From Centrapalus pauciflorus (taxonomy: Eukaryota > Streptophyta > Magnoliopsida > Asterales > Asteraceae): DNA of 64,000 nucleotides. The stretch is from the NCBI GenBank assembly GCA_020465985.1, contig JAANYP010002982.1, positions 1 through 64,000 on the forward strand, in the 5' to 3' direction. Within the stretch, counting starts at the first letter, position 1, and each line of letters opens with the position of its first letter. The translations under genes and the position numbers were made by a program. The notes beneath the pieces are model-generated. The model did no database searches, was not told where the DNA came from, and saw only the letters and a program-made list of their open reading frames with translations. Below are positions 1 through 12,227 of the stretch, in pieces.

Positions 1-380
1 TTAATTTATGTCCAACTCGTTATAGACGTCAGGTTCCTGAAATGAATGCTTTTGTGGCATATCCTGCTAAAAGAATTCGCAAAAAGAAAATAAAAAATGT
101 TGCGTCATCAGCCACAAATAAAAATGAGACTTCTCCTTTGCCGAGGCCCAAAACCAAAGCAAAGGTCAAAAAGGTCTCAAAAAGTCAAAAACCGAAGGTA
201 ATTTCATCGCCTAAGGTTCCAAAGCCTAATAAATCCAATCTTCAATGGATTCCAAAATGCTATGCATCAGGACCACACGTAACTGCTAGATGGGTTCCTA
301 ATACTGCACACGTGCCATATACACCTGGAACTCCTAACAAAAAGGGACCCATATTGAGATGGGTACCCAAAGTTGTGTGA
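1..380 (+). pseudogene. C-terminal segment of the Gag-like protein of A1
   Basis: The frame ending at the TGA at 378-380 encodes a very basic, Lys/Pro-rich tail with the texts SNLQWIPK and GPILRWVPKVV. The ATG at 42 is internal, because the homologous frame in A2 continues upstream into a coiled-coil region. The stop after WVPKVV is present at the same place in A2 (17421-17423), so it is probably the family's natural gag end rather than a mutation. No catalytic motif is seen. A role in RNA binding is inferred only from charge and position. Confidence 0.75.
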
Positions 381-476
381 TCTTAATGCAGATGGTTCTT
401 GGTTACTTCTGATCAAGACCCGTTCTTCAATGATATGGCTTCTAGTTACCATAGACTAGGACCCGTTCTTCTGCTT

Positions 477-571
477 GTCGGTTGTGCTTAAACCGACACG
501 TTTGGCTTCTGTGCACACAGCTAAGGACCCGGTCTTATTTCATCATGTTTTCTGAACATCTCGGTTCAGAA
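477..571. other. Two conserved stem-loops in the gag-pol spacer of A1
   Basis: Between the gag stop (380) and the protease frame lie two perfect inverted repeats. Bases 477-483 GTCGGTT pair with 491-497 AACCGAC around a 7-nt loop. Bases 550-557 TTCTGAAC pair with 564-571 GTTCAGAA around a 6-nt loop. Both are kept unchanged in A2 (17520-17540 and 17731-17752) although the DNA between them there has been replaced. The spacer also repeats ACCCGTTCTT. Function is unknown. Confidence 0.6.
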
Positions 572-608
572 CACAGTTTGATTGTCAATAAAAGATGGAT
601 GTGTTTGA

Positions 609-2180
609 ATGCATATAGTTTTTCATTATATGAATTTATCTGTTTTTCAGGCTAAATTCATCTGGTATATGGATTCGGGTTGCTCCAAGCATTTGACTGG
701 GAAAAGAGAATTGCTGTCCAACGTAGTTGAACAATATCGCGTGACGGTAAAATTCGGGAACAACCATCAGGCTCATATAAAAGGCTACGGGGACTTCGTC
801 TTGAATAATCTAGTCATCAAGGACGTTGACTATGTTGAGGGATTATCACATAATCTATTTAGCATAGGACAGCTCTGTGATAAAGGACTAGAAGTAACGT
901 TTAGGGCTAAGAACTGCAGTGTAAAGAGTATGGATGGCAAAGAAATCTTATCTGGTTCCCATAACTCTAACCTTTACACCATAGACGTAGCCAAGCTCAT
1001 AGTTAAGGATAACATTTGCCTCTTATCAAAAGCCTCTTCAAAAGACTCTTGGTTGTGGCATAGAAGGCTATCCCACTTAAATTTTGACAATATCAACAAG
1101 CTGGCTGCGAAACAACTGGTTAAAGGTCTCCCAGAATTACGATATGAAAAAGACCATCTTTGTGGAGCTTGTGAGAAAGGAAAAATGAAACGATCATCCC
1201 ACAAACCAAAACCCAAACCATCAACGAAAAGAGTATTGGAGTTACTTCACATGGATTTATGCAGACCGATGCGGACCCAAAGCATAAATGGGAAGCGATA
1301 TGTGTTGGTTATCGTTGATGACTACTCACGATATACCTGGGTTAAGTTCTTGCGATCCAAGGATGAGACAGCTCAAGAAATCATAGATTTTATAAAGAGT
1401 GTCGAAACCCAACAGCAACTGTCTGTTCAATCAATCAGATCTGATAACGGCACGGAGTTCAAGAATTCGGTAGTTGAGGGCTTCCTTCGATCCAAATGTA
1501 TTCAGCATCTTTATTCTGCTTCTAGAACACCACAACAAAATGGGGTCGTGGAAAGGCGTAACCGTACCCTTGTGGAAGCCGCTCGTACAATGCTAACCTA
1601 CTCAAAGCTACCTCCATTCTTGTGGGTCGAAGCCATATCAACGGCTTGCTATACACAGAATCGCTCCATAATCCATATGCGCTTCAATAAAACTCCTTAT
1701 CAACTCTTTCTGAATAAAGTACCTTTTATCAAGTACTTACGTGTATTTGGTTGCAGGTGCTATGTGCTGAATGATAAAGACAACCTCGGGAAATTCAACG
1801 AAAAAGCAGATGAAGCGATCTTCATTGGATACTCATCCAACTCGAAGGCTTATCGTGCATTCAATACCCGAACCAGGACAGTCAATGAAAGTGTGCATGT
1901 CACATTTGATGAGTTGGCTGAACTGGCACCCGAAGTTGATCATACAGGACCACGCATTACACAAAGGCCTGGAGACTCTTCTACTCACTCTACTTCTTTT
2001 TCATCTTCCGATTTAGTTAATTTATTTGATCCTTTTTACGTAGAATTTTTCGGTCCTAACGCTAATGATTCTAACGTTGCTCATAATGTAGGTAATCCAG
2101 CCAACAATTCAACTGCACCACAAATTTTATCCGCTCCATCCTCATCCACATCACCCTCATCCATCAACATTATCCACTGA
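609..2180 (+). pseudogene. A1 pol part 1: aspartic protease, GAG-pre-integrase and integrase
   Basis: The 523-residue frame begins at an ATG upstream of the protease motif WYMDSGCSKHLTG (catalytic DSG at residues 22-24). Next come the zinc-binding GAG-pre-integrase segment (LWHRRLSHLNF, then LCGACEKGK) and the integrase core with three acidic positions: HMDLC, RSDNGTEFKN and NGVVERRNRT. The text CYVLNDKDNLGKFNEKADE is the usual copia extension after the core. A2 has HMDLCGPM where A1 has HMDLCRPM, a likely damaging change. The TGA at 2178-2180 results from a one-base frameshift relative to A2, which reads on into the RT linker. A TTTTTCAG tract at 643-650, just before the protease motif, looks like a splice acceptor. 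Confidence 0.9.
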
Positions 2181-2223
2181 TACATCCGCAGTTGAATCTA
2201 CTCCTGTAATACCCTCACATATA

Positions 2224-3438
2224 ATGCCAAATATCCTTCCTTCATCTGAACACTCGGAACTCGAACCGGAACCAGTGGCACCATCACTTGAAACCATTGA
2301 CCATGAATCATCATCCATCCCCACTCTAACCACTGAGATTACATCCCAAGCACCCCTTCCACACGAGACTAAATGGACACGAAGTCACCCAACCGATCAG
2401 ATCATTGGTGATGTTTCAACTAGAGTCCAAACACGTAGGGCGTCTGCTAATGAATGTCTCTTCACATCATTCCTTAGTATGATAGAGCCCGCTCGTGTGG
2501 ATGAAGCCCTAAAAGACCCAGACTGGATAGTTGCAATGCAAGAAGAACTCAACCAGTTTGAACAGCTCAGAGTATGGCGGTTAGTTCCCAAGCCAAAAGA
2601 CCGTACAGTGATCGGAACTAAGTGGATCTATAAGAACAAACGAGATGAGAACGACACTGTGATAAGGAATAAAGCGAGACTTGTTGCCAAAGGCTACCGA
2701 CAACAAGAAGGGATAGATTATGACGAGGCCTTCGCTCCAGTTGCACAGATCGAAGCGATCAGAATCTTCTTGGCGTACGCGACACACAAGGACTTCAAAG
2801 TGTACCAGATGGACGTCAAGACAACCTTTCTTAACGGTGAACTTAACGAAGAGGTGTACGTTGAACAACCACAAGGATTTGTTGATGCACATAAACCTGA
2901 CCATGTTTATGTGCTAGACAAAGCCCTCTATGGTTTAAAACAAGCACCTCGCGCATGGTATGATAGTCTCTCAAATTTTCTTATCTCTGCTGGTTTCAGC
3001 AAAGGTGTGGTGGACACAACTCTGTTCACGAAAAAGGAAGGCCCACACATAATGCTAGTACAAATATATGTCGACGACATTATATTTGGATCTAATGAAA
3101 GTAATTTCTGTAAGGATTTTTCAGCCCTAATGGAGTTCAGGTTCGAGATGAGTATGATGGGGGAAATGAATTTTTTCCTCGGATTACAAGTCAAACAACT
3201 TGAGAATGAGAGTTTTATGAACCAGTCGAAATATACTCTTGACATTCTCAAGAAGTATAAGTTAGACTCTTGCACGAGTATCGCAACTCTCATGGCCTCC
3301 AACTGTAAGTTAGACACCGATCCTTCTGGGAAAAGTGTCGATAATACAACTTACAGAGGGATGATAGGATCCTTACTGTATCTGACTGCTAGTAGGCCTG
3401 ATATAATGTTTTCAACATGTCTTTGTGCTCGCTTTTAG
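2224..3438 (+). pseudogene. A1 pol part 2: reverse transcriptase
   Basis: This 404-residue frame has a variable Ser/Pro/Glu-rich linker, then the copia RT: WIVAMQEELNQFEQLRVW, GTKWIYKNKRDENDTVI, KARLVAKGYRQQEG, FAPVAQIEAIR, YQMDVKTTFLNGELNEEVYV, LYGLKQAPRAWYDSL and the catalytic QIYVDDIIFGS. The frame ends at a TAG (3436-3438) where A2 has a CAG codon in the same context, a C-to-T nonsense mutation. The ATG at 2224 is not the natural start: the region is one reading frame with the integrase in the ancestral element. Confidence 0.9.
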
Positions 3439-4017
3439 GCCGACCCGAAAGAATCACACCTAACTGCGGTTAAACGCATTTTTCGTCATCTTAAGGGTAC
3501 ACCCGATCTTGGTCTATGGTATCCAAAGGGAACCGATTTTGATCTTACTGCCTTTTTAGATGCTGATTTTGCAGAATGTAGAGTTCACAGGAAAAACACA
3601 TCGGGAGGAATACAGTTCTTTGGAGACAGACCAATGAGTTGGTCCTCCAAAAAGCAGAATTGTGTCTCCACATCCACAGCTAAAGCTGAGTATGTAGCAG
3701 CTACAAGCTGTTGCTCTCAAGTGCTGTGGATGAGAACACAATTACGCGATTATGGATCCTCGCTCACCAGTATCCCAATTTACTGCGATTCTCGAAGTGC
3801 AATTGCCATCTCTTGCAATCCCGTGCAGCACTCTCGAACGAAACACATAGATATCAGGTATCATTTTATTAAAGATCACATAGAAAAGGGAACCACTGAG
3901 TTGTATTTTGTTGGCACGGAATATCAACTTGCGGATATCTTCACTAAAGCTTTAGACGAACCTCGTTTTCAGTTTTTAGTATCCCATATCGGCATGTTGA
4001 ATCCGCCTTCCAATTAA
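3439..4017 (+). pseudogene. A1 pol part 3: RNase H, C-terminal end of pol
   Basis: Reading on in the RT frame past the nonsense codon gives the copia RNase H: FLDADFAECRVHRKNTSGG (Asp/Glu motif, with changes against A2's DADFAGCRVDRKSTSGG), VSTSTAKAEYVAATSCCSQ, IYCDSRSAIAISCNP and SRTKHIDIRYHFIKD, ending LADIFTKALDEPRF and a TAA at 4015-4017. The A-to-K change in TAEAEY and the D-to-H change suggest relaxed selection. End position and C-terminal text agree with A2 (21198). Confidence 0.88.
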
Positions 4018-4320
4018 ATATCAGATATTGTCTTAAATAATTCTATTTCAATCTATCATGTTTGAAATTCCTTTATTTTAGAAAATATCTGTTATTTAAA
4101 TTTAAGGATTAGGTCTCAAAATTAAAAGTCAATATTTCCTTATCTATGTACATCTTTAATAATTAATGATCATGACAAATTGCTGTGTGAATTGTTCATC
4201 ATTGAGTGGGATGCAAATATAATCCAGGTTTGTCTGTATCTTTAAGGATAAATAGGTTCAAGGATTTAATCTTAAAAAAGATAAAAGAAGCGAAGAGGTG
4301 TTTATTTGAGGGGGAGTATA
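4018..4320 (+). other. Post-pol spacer of A1 ending in an internal polypurine tract
   Basis: AT-rich sequence without a reading frame. At 4308-4316 it contains GAGGGGGAG followed by TATAGTTAGGAT, the arrangement found at the 3' end of many copia elements (polypurine tract, then LTR start). A2 has the same tract at 21487-21495. The true 3' tract of this element is at 9251-9262, so this one is internal. Confidence 0.55.
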
Positions 4321-4705
4321 GTTAGGATGTTAATTTTTATAATTATTTGTTACTTTTATTATTTCTCTTAGTTAAAATTTTAGGTTGCTTAATTTTTAGA
4401 TTTTAAAGGTTAATCTAATATGTCAGAAAATCCCAAAAAGATTTTATTTGTTTAAATTTGTCAAAAAACCAAAAACATTTTATCTTAGTTTATTTTATTT
4501 TATTTTGTCTTAACTCAATTGTTGAAAGAAAATCTCAAAAATATTTTATTGTGCATTTGATTATTTTTATTTGTCTAAATTGGGCCAAATTTGTGTTAAA
4601 ATTTTTTGTTTCTATTTATTTGTAAGGCCCAATATATTTTTCTTTGTGTGTGTGTGTATTTGTTGTGCAATCCGGCGGCCCATGTCACTTTGGGCGCGGA
4701 TCCTA

Positions 4706-4760
4706 TTGACCCGACCCGACCCGAGCCTCTATAAAAGAGGCGGGTCAACGGTCAACTCTC
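4706..4760 (+). promoter_or_regulatory. Candidate internal promoter for ORF3 (A1)
   Basis: A TATA box, CTATAAAAG (4729-4737), sits in the self-complementary context CCTCTATAAAAGAGG and is flanked by TTGACCCG (4706-4713) and its inverse CGGGTCAA followed by CGGTCAA. TTGACC is the W-box core bound by WRKY factors. The next 150 bases are CT-rich, like plant 5' leaders. A2 keeps the layout with CTATATATGG at 21885-21894. Promoter activity is inferred; only the motifs are seen. Confidence 0.5.
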
Positions 4761-4915
4761 ACACCTTTCTTCTCTTTCATGTTTTCAAAACCCTCTCTTC
4801 CTCTTCCTCCTTACCGTCGCCGACCACCGCCAAAACCCCCATTATCGACATTCAAGCTTTGTGAACCATCTCTTTTCATCGTTTTTCTTGCTTATTTTGA
4901 CTTCGACATCATAAG

Positions 4916-5902
4916 GTAACATGTTTCTTACTTTATCTTTGCATTTAACTTCCTAAATTGCGTGTTTGATTTTCAAATTTTTATTAGTTTTTCATTTCGG
5001 TTTTTGCTATTTTTAGGTCATTTAATCTGCTTTGCTTAGTTACTTGTAGTTATATAAAGTGTTCCTTACATGTTTTAAGACTAGGATCTTTAATTTCATG
5101 CATTTTTGTCACAATCACCACTGTTCACGTTGCATGCTGCATGAACATCATTAATGAACTGCTGGACTTCGGACGTCCGAATTCGGACCAAGCCCCGAAT
5201 TCGGATGTCCCACTTAGACAAAATTCCAAGTTTTTCCAACTTCAAAGACCGAATTCGGAGACTGTGCATCCGAACTCGGACCACTGTTGATCCGAATTCG
5301 GTCCTTCAAAGAAAGTTCAAATTTTCATTAAGTCTAAGTTCATCACACACTGATGATCCGAATTCAGACCACATACGAAATGAGTATTTCATCCGAATTC
5401 GGTCCATTCCCTTATCATTGCATACATCCGATTTCGGTCCCCATCCGAATTCACATCACCATCCGAATTCGGACCATACACTTTCACAACTTCATCCGAA
5501 TTCGGACCATATCATGCCATTATCATTCATCATCCGGATTTCAGCTGGATCCGAATTCGGTGATACTGTTCATCCGAATTCAGTCCATCCGAAATCCAAC
5601 ACTTAGCATATTTTTTAAAATTTTCCATTTTTGCATTTTCATTATAAATCAAAAATCCAAAAAGATTTTCATTCTGGTGCACAATTGGTTAGAGTTAAGA
5701 TCAATGTTTGAGTGAAAATGCATGTTCTAACATTGGTCTTTTAACGATAGACTTTGGACTTTATTCAATAGAATTTTATTCTACTAATAAAGACCCGATG
5801 CTTTAAACAGGTCAGGCAGTTTCTATTTCACATTTATCCAGACTTCATATCTGTGTCTTATCATTTAAAGTATTCTGTTCTAAGTTTGATGCACCTTTAC
5901 AG
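4916..5902 (+). other. Candidate intron in the ORF3 leader of A1
   Basis: A donor-like CATAAG|GTAAC (4916) follows the pyrimidine-rich leader, and an acceptor-like CACCTTTACAG|G ends at 5902, six bases before the ORF3 ATG. A2 has the homologous pair CATCAG|GTCAC (22065) and CACCTTTGCAG|G (23138). The interval is T-rich and contains the palindrome array. Conservation of both sites between diverged copies supports splicing, but it is not proven. Confidence 0.45.
5162..5598. repeat. Array of the palindrome CCGAATTCGG (A1, ORF3 leader)
   Basis: About 14 irregularly spaced copies of ATCCGAATTCGGACC-like sequence occur here. Eight carry the exact 10-bp palindrome CCGAATTCGG and the others differ by one or two bases. 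Spacing varies from about 15 to 60 bases and the intervening DNA is not repeated. The same motif forms an array in the A2 ORF3 leader (22318-22842) and, more degenerate, in the A2 5' leader (13244-13880). Confidence 0.85.
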
Positions 5903-5907
5903 GAAAC

Positions 5908-8900
5908 ATGGAACCCGCTGTTGTACTTACCATACCCCATCCCCCCATTCCCAACAACAATGCCCAATTACCCGAAGAATCCATTCTTCCCCAAGCTGAA
6001 TTCGTTGAGTTCATGCCACATAATTGGCAGCTTGATGTGTCCATCCTCACCCGAGAACCCGAAACACTAGCCTTCGATATCCTGACAAACCACCCAATCT
6101 ACTACTCCCTTTCCATAGCCATCTCCATTCCCCAAATATACCTGCAACAATTCTGGAATTGGTTGCAATTTGTCCCCGATGCCGAACCACACTTCACCAC
6201 CACCATCGACTGTGTCCCAGTCAAGATAACCACTACAGCCATACGCCATATTCTTCACCTACCCGCTGAAGGCCATTCCCTAAAACGCCTTCACTTTGCC
6301 CCCATTCCTTCCCTCCAAGAAACCCTTTCTGAAATTCAAGCCTTGGGATATGACGGTCCACTTACCAAACCCTCCGACTTCAGGACAAAGAATCTCCTGA
6401 CTCACTGGTGGATTCTGTTTAACGTCATCAACAAGTGCTTCACCGGAAAGCATGCTGGACACAACTCTGCATCCCCCAAGTCCTAGCCATGTTCACTGGC
6501 TTTGCCTACGACCGACACGTGGATTACGCGGCATTCCTCTTCGAGGAATTGAGGAGAGTTCATCTGGAGAGGGGCACCAAACGAGGACGAAAATACATCC
6601 CTCTCCAGCGCTTTCTACAACTCATCATTCAGTATGCCATGGATAATGATGACGACATTCATGAACGTCCAGAGGCAGATGTCTTCCCAACAGTGCCGAT
6701 TCAAAAGCTCAATTTGCCAAAAGGGGCTCCTTCTGTACCGGTAATGACAATCCCACTATCCCTTCTTCTAAGGGTAGTGCAATCTGAACGGGTTCGGGCG
6801 TATATGAGAGAGTTCTATTCGGATGAGGCTTGGTCAGATCCGACTGAGCCTACCCAGTCCGAAGGTGAGGTTACAGTCAGTGAGGAAGAGGGTGAAGCGC
6901 CGGATTTGTAGAACAATCATTGGGGTTAGGTGAGCGGGAGCTTGTGCGTGTGAGAGAGGGAGGAGCAGGTGAGGCAGCAGAGACGGTGGATTCTGAGAGA
7001 ACCATCTCTGTTGTAAGAGGGATAGAAGTAACATCCGAGGGTGACCGCAACCCAATAAGCCGGACAACCCACTTTCAGACCATTAGTCCGATGGTCGAAC
7101 TCACCCCAACCACCCACTTAGCATCCTCTCAACAGGGTGCTACTTCATTCCACGGGGATCTACCATGCATGCCATCACCCTCTCATTCGGAGAGCCGTGG
7201 TGTTGAACGATGTCACACTCCGCCCCATGTGACCGAACATCTTTCTCCCACGATTCACTCCCCACACCTACACACATCGCACGACGCCTTCTTGGCGTCC
7301 CCTCAACGAGCTGCCTCTGTGGCGGCTCCTCAAACTTCTGGATCTGCGCATCCTATTATGGAGCCAGAAATGACAGAAGGAAGACCTGAAGTGGCTCCAT
7401 CAACGTCATCCACATTAGGCCATCTCCAAATTAACATAAAGATGTTAACGGCAGCTCTACGTGCTGCCGGTGTTGTTACCCAGGCTGCCCTGGATGCCCA
7501 TAAGGAGGCTGCCGAGGAACGACATACCGCCCTTTTATCATTATATAAGGGTAAGGGTGTCGCTTCTGAGGATGTGCCTCCACCAGGGACCCGATCGGTC
7601 CAAATGATGATTCAAGAGCTATCCGATAAACTAGACGCGCAGAACCGTTTAATCCTTCAAGTCCAGGAGCAACTAAACTCCCGCATGGACCGTCTAGAAT
7701 CTGCAGTTATCGAGCTGCAATGTCGTCCACAGGCTGAGTCACATAAAAGGAAGCATGACGATCAGGACGACCCTGATCGCCATGAGGGGGAGAAGCGCCA
7801 AAAGACTCAGTTTGAGGACTTAATGTTGATCGTAGGGGGAGCAGAATCAGAAAGTACAGAGATTCAGGGGTCAGGGGAAAAGATGCACGAGGCTCAGGAG
7901 TATTTGATGATAGAAGACGAGCCCATGTTTGAGGGTCCAGCTCCACTGGATCCAATGACAGCCATGGTTGAGTTCGAACCTTACACGAAAAAGTTGAAAT
8001 CATATTGGTGTCTGACTCAGACTCCGATACTGAGGACAACCAACCTTTAATCATACCTAAGCCGGAGCCTGAATCACCACAAAACTCTCCATCCCCAACA
8101 TCTCAAAGTCTTCCCTCAGTACAACCTGTAACCCAAGTGCAAATTATGGAGCCAGGTCCCTCAGAAACCAGGCGTGTTCACAGATTTGATGAGCCTCCCA
8201 TAGGGCCTGGTGAATATGACAGAAGCGATCTATACTGGGTGGGTTGGTATTCTAAAGGTGAGGTACACACTCTGCCACCTGAATTAAAAGAGGAATTAAG
8301 ACAAGAACGGCGGGGGAAAATCTTCAAATTACTTGAAGCCAAAGCATCAGAGATTGAAAAACCCCCCCGTTCAGGGCCTTAAAGAATTTCTACAAAATTT
8401 TCCTCCGGAGCAGTTTCAGAATTCGTTCCTGGAAGAACGTTTTAAGATGGTGTTCAGAAAGAAACCAGGGTCTTACAGCAGGCGCTTACTCATGGAACTG
8501 ACCAATGTATCCAAAGCTGAACAGGCCGAATACAACCAATTAATGCTCAGAGAAAGGAGGTCCAAAGTCTCAAAGTCAAAGATAAAGAAACTCCTCAACA
8601 TTATAATAAACAGAAGAGCGAAAGTATACTATCCTGCCTTTCAGGTAGAGAGAGAAGATGACACAGTTGATGAGTTCTACGAGAATGACTTGGACTTCAT
8701 AAATGTGGACGACGTCGAATTTCTTCATAACCGGCTGAAAGGCAGAATCAGAAAGCGTCTGTCTCACATGACTGCCGTAGGTGCCCTCATTCGAAGTATG
8801 ATCCGCCGCTCTATTATCATGTGCCTCAGAGATTTTCAAATGGCGATAGAGAGCACGCTGGTTAAAGTTGGCCTACGAGCACCTGACCAAGATAGCTTCC

Positions 8901-9247
8901 TTCTCGCCCACCATCCTGCTTACAGAGTCATCTTCAGAGGAGGCCCGAGTGTTATTTTTATGAACCAGAAAGGTTACAAGAGATTCATGCGCTTTGAGGA
9001 TCTTCCTTGTTATTCCGAGGGTACTCTCAGAATGGTTAGAGCCGTGCTTACACGAAAAGTTCAAGAATATGATGCTCAACCAGATCCATAACTTAGATGC
9101 TCACCGAAGGAAATTCAGGATACCCTCAGCGGCATAGAATACCTGAACGAACGGCTACACATGAGACAAGTGATTAGACGATTTGATGTCATCCTTGGGC
9201 TCCATGAATCTACAGACCATGCCAAAGTTCCAGGTCCTCCACAGTGA
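5908..9247 (+). pseudogene. A1 ORF3, post-pol protein of unknown function
   Basis: ATG 5908 lies just after an acceptor-like site and opens MEPAVVLTIPHPP. Counting through frameshifts the gene runs about 1,110 codons to a TGA at 9245-9247, four bases before the polypurine tract. Parts in order: an N-terminal globular region with IPQIYLQQFWNWLQ and AMFTGFAYDRHVDYAAFLFE; an acidic/Ser-Pro linker; a probable coiled coil (LSDKLDAQNRLILQVQEQL); a basic nuclear-signal-like KRKHDD...EKRQK; and a conserved C-terminal domain (FRKKPGSYSRRLLMEL to FEDLPCYSEGTLRMVRA). Breaks: loss of a C in a C run near 6475, stops at 6909 and 8048, frame changes near 8010 and 8370, and TAA at 9089. No signal peptide or membrane segment is visible, so an Env role is not supported. 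I recall similar proteins in composite-plant copia elements. Confidence 0.75.
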
Positions 9248-9250
9248 TCG

Positions 9251-9262
9251 AAAAGGGGGAGA
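9251..9262 (+). other. Polypurine tract of A1
   Basis: AAAAGGGGGAGA directly precedes the 3' LTR. It is the expected primer for plus-strand DNA synthesis and is identical in A2 (26540-26551). Confidence 0.85.
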
Positions 9263-9263
9263 T

Positions 9264-9614
9264 TGTTAGATATTGAATTTCGATCATGTGGATCTATTTT
9301 GTAATAATTATTTAGTTAATGTTTAGTCTTGTATTTATTTTCTAGTTATTTTATTTCTATTTAAAAGTTCAAGGACCAAATGTGACTATCCTTGAAAGTT
9401 AATTAAAGGAGCCTACACATAGGCTCCTAGGGTTGTATTCTCATTTACACGGTTGAATAGAAAGAAACATTTGCAGCCGCCATTTTGTATTATTCTCCCA
9501 ACATTCTCTTTGTTTCTCATCATTTCACAATCATTGAGTTGACATTCTTTTTGTGAGTGATATTAGAACATTTATGTGCTGATTTGATCTGGGAATACAT
9601 TACAACATTCTACA
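9264..9614 (+). repeat. 3' LTR of A1
   Basis: Begins TGTTAGATATTGAATTTCG and ends CATTCTACA, the TG...CA rule. It aligns over its length with the A2 LTRs (12470-12813, 26553-26900) but is clearly more diverged, sharing blocks such as the inverted repeat around GGAGC...GGCTCCTAGGGTT and GCAGCCGCCAT. Length is 351 bp. Confidence 0.85.
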
Positions 9615-9653
9615 TTAATGTTAGGTATATGACAACCTTATATTCACTTTGCC

Positions 9654-11044
<1,391 letters not shown>

Positions 11045-12227
11045 AAACACACACATATGTATATATTATTGAGATGAACATGACCAACAATTTCCCTAGA
11101 CTTAGAACATTTCATTCAAGGTTTAATGGTTATACTTATAATATATTTATCCTTTACCATGATGTTATAGTCCTAGGTCTTATGTTCTATGAATGACCAT
11201 GGATCACACATTTTCTTGCCTTACAATATTTGGCGCACCCATATGGCACACACAAGTGATGTTAGTTATTACACTTATAATTGTTTGTATCACTCATATG
11301 AATGGAAATCCTAACACCAACATATGCATATTCAAATTTAGTTTGCAAGTGTTTCATGTCTTTTGAAATCGGGTGATAGTTGAGAGCATAAGGCCAAAGG
11401 ACAAACGTGGGCCGAGATTTCGAGGTCATGGGAAAAAGGGCTGGATCTTAAGGCCATATGTTCTACATCATCAACATCTTTCAATTCATTAACCCCAGAC
11501 TATGCTCAGGCTTCCATTTGCACACCATCACCATCTTTCAATTCAAGTTCAAAAAATGTGTAAAAACACCTCCTCCACGCTCTAACTCCACGATTCTTCA
11601 TCGTCCACCACACACCAATTTTTGAACATCCCTCTAACACTTCATTTCTTACCTATAAAACATAATCACATTGAACTTTAATCAACACTAACAAAAAACA
11701 TTCTATTATCTAAATATAAATTCTATTGATATCACCACATATTCACTATAAAAAGTGAATCAATATCGGTTCTGTTATATTAATTCATAATGTTTGTGTG
11801 GAGAACATTCCTTCTAAGAACTTTAAAACACAAAAAAATATATAAATTAAAAAATCCATATGAATTAACCGGTATTTGTGAGATTACCTTTCAATTGGGC
11901 CAAAACTCAGGTCCATCAATCATTCATCCTGAATCATCTACACAGTATGAAAAGATAAATGAGATTTGGTTTCTATTTATATTAGAATCTAAATGTAAAT
12001 AAGATTCTATACCATTCATCTTCTATTCTTCTCTCTCGTCTTGTCTCTCCTCAACCACACAAGCTAGATTATAAGTATACATAAAAGCTCCTAATTTGAG
12101 TCAATATCCAAATGATATTGAATTTGTAATGATATCAAGACTAACATGACTCCTAATATGTAGCATGCTACTTACTATAGTAATTTCATCATCATCGAGC
12201 TTAAAAACAAAAAAAAAACGTACCTGA
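11045..12227. other. Intergenic DNA, no gene recognised
   Basis: AT-rich sequence with only short frames lacking family resemblance. The nearest supported feature is the last exon of the Ulp1-like pseudogene at 12228-12326. It may include that gene's 3' region. Confidence 0.6.

Larger units (their letters stand above)
1..9614 (+). mobile_element. Copia-A copy A1, Sirevirus-like LTR retrotransposon, 5' part outside window
   Basis: The segment aligns end to end with the 3' two thirds of A2; base 1 corresponds to about 17041. Order is gag C-terminus, protease-integrase, RT, RNase H, spacer, ORF3, polypurine tract and 3' LTR, the Ty1/copia order with an extra 3' ORF. Protease-integrase motifs and the post-integrase text (CYVLNDKDNLGKF) are of the Sirevirus type. 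All ORFs are broken by stops or frameshifts, so the copy cannot encode its own proteins. The 5' LTR and left target duplication lie outside the window, so age cannot be estimated here. Confidence 0.93.

Noticed and set aside
5162..5598. CRISPR-like array
   Set aside because: The CCGAATTCGG repeats are short, palindromic, degenerate and irregularly spaced in a plant retrotransposon; repeat and spacer lengths are not regular and there are no cas genes.
5162..5598. EcoRI-linker or cloning artefact
   Set aside because: Although the core contains GAATTC, many degenerate versions exist, the arrays are homologous in two independent copies, and no vector sequence is seen.
5908..9247. Envelope gene making family A an endogenous retrovirus
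   Set aside because: Position after pol invites the label, but no signal peptide, transmembrane span or cleavage site can be seen and the protein is coiled-coil and basic.
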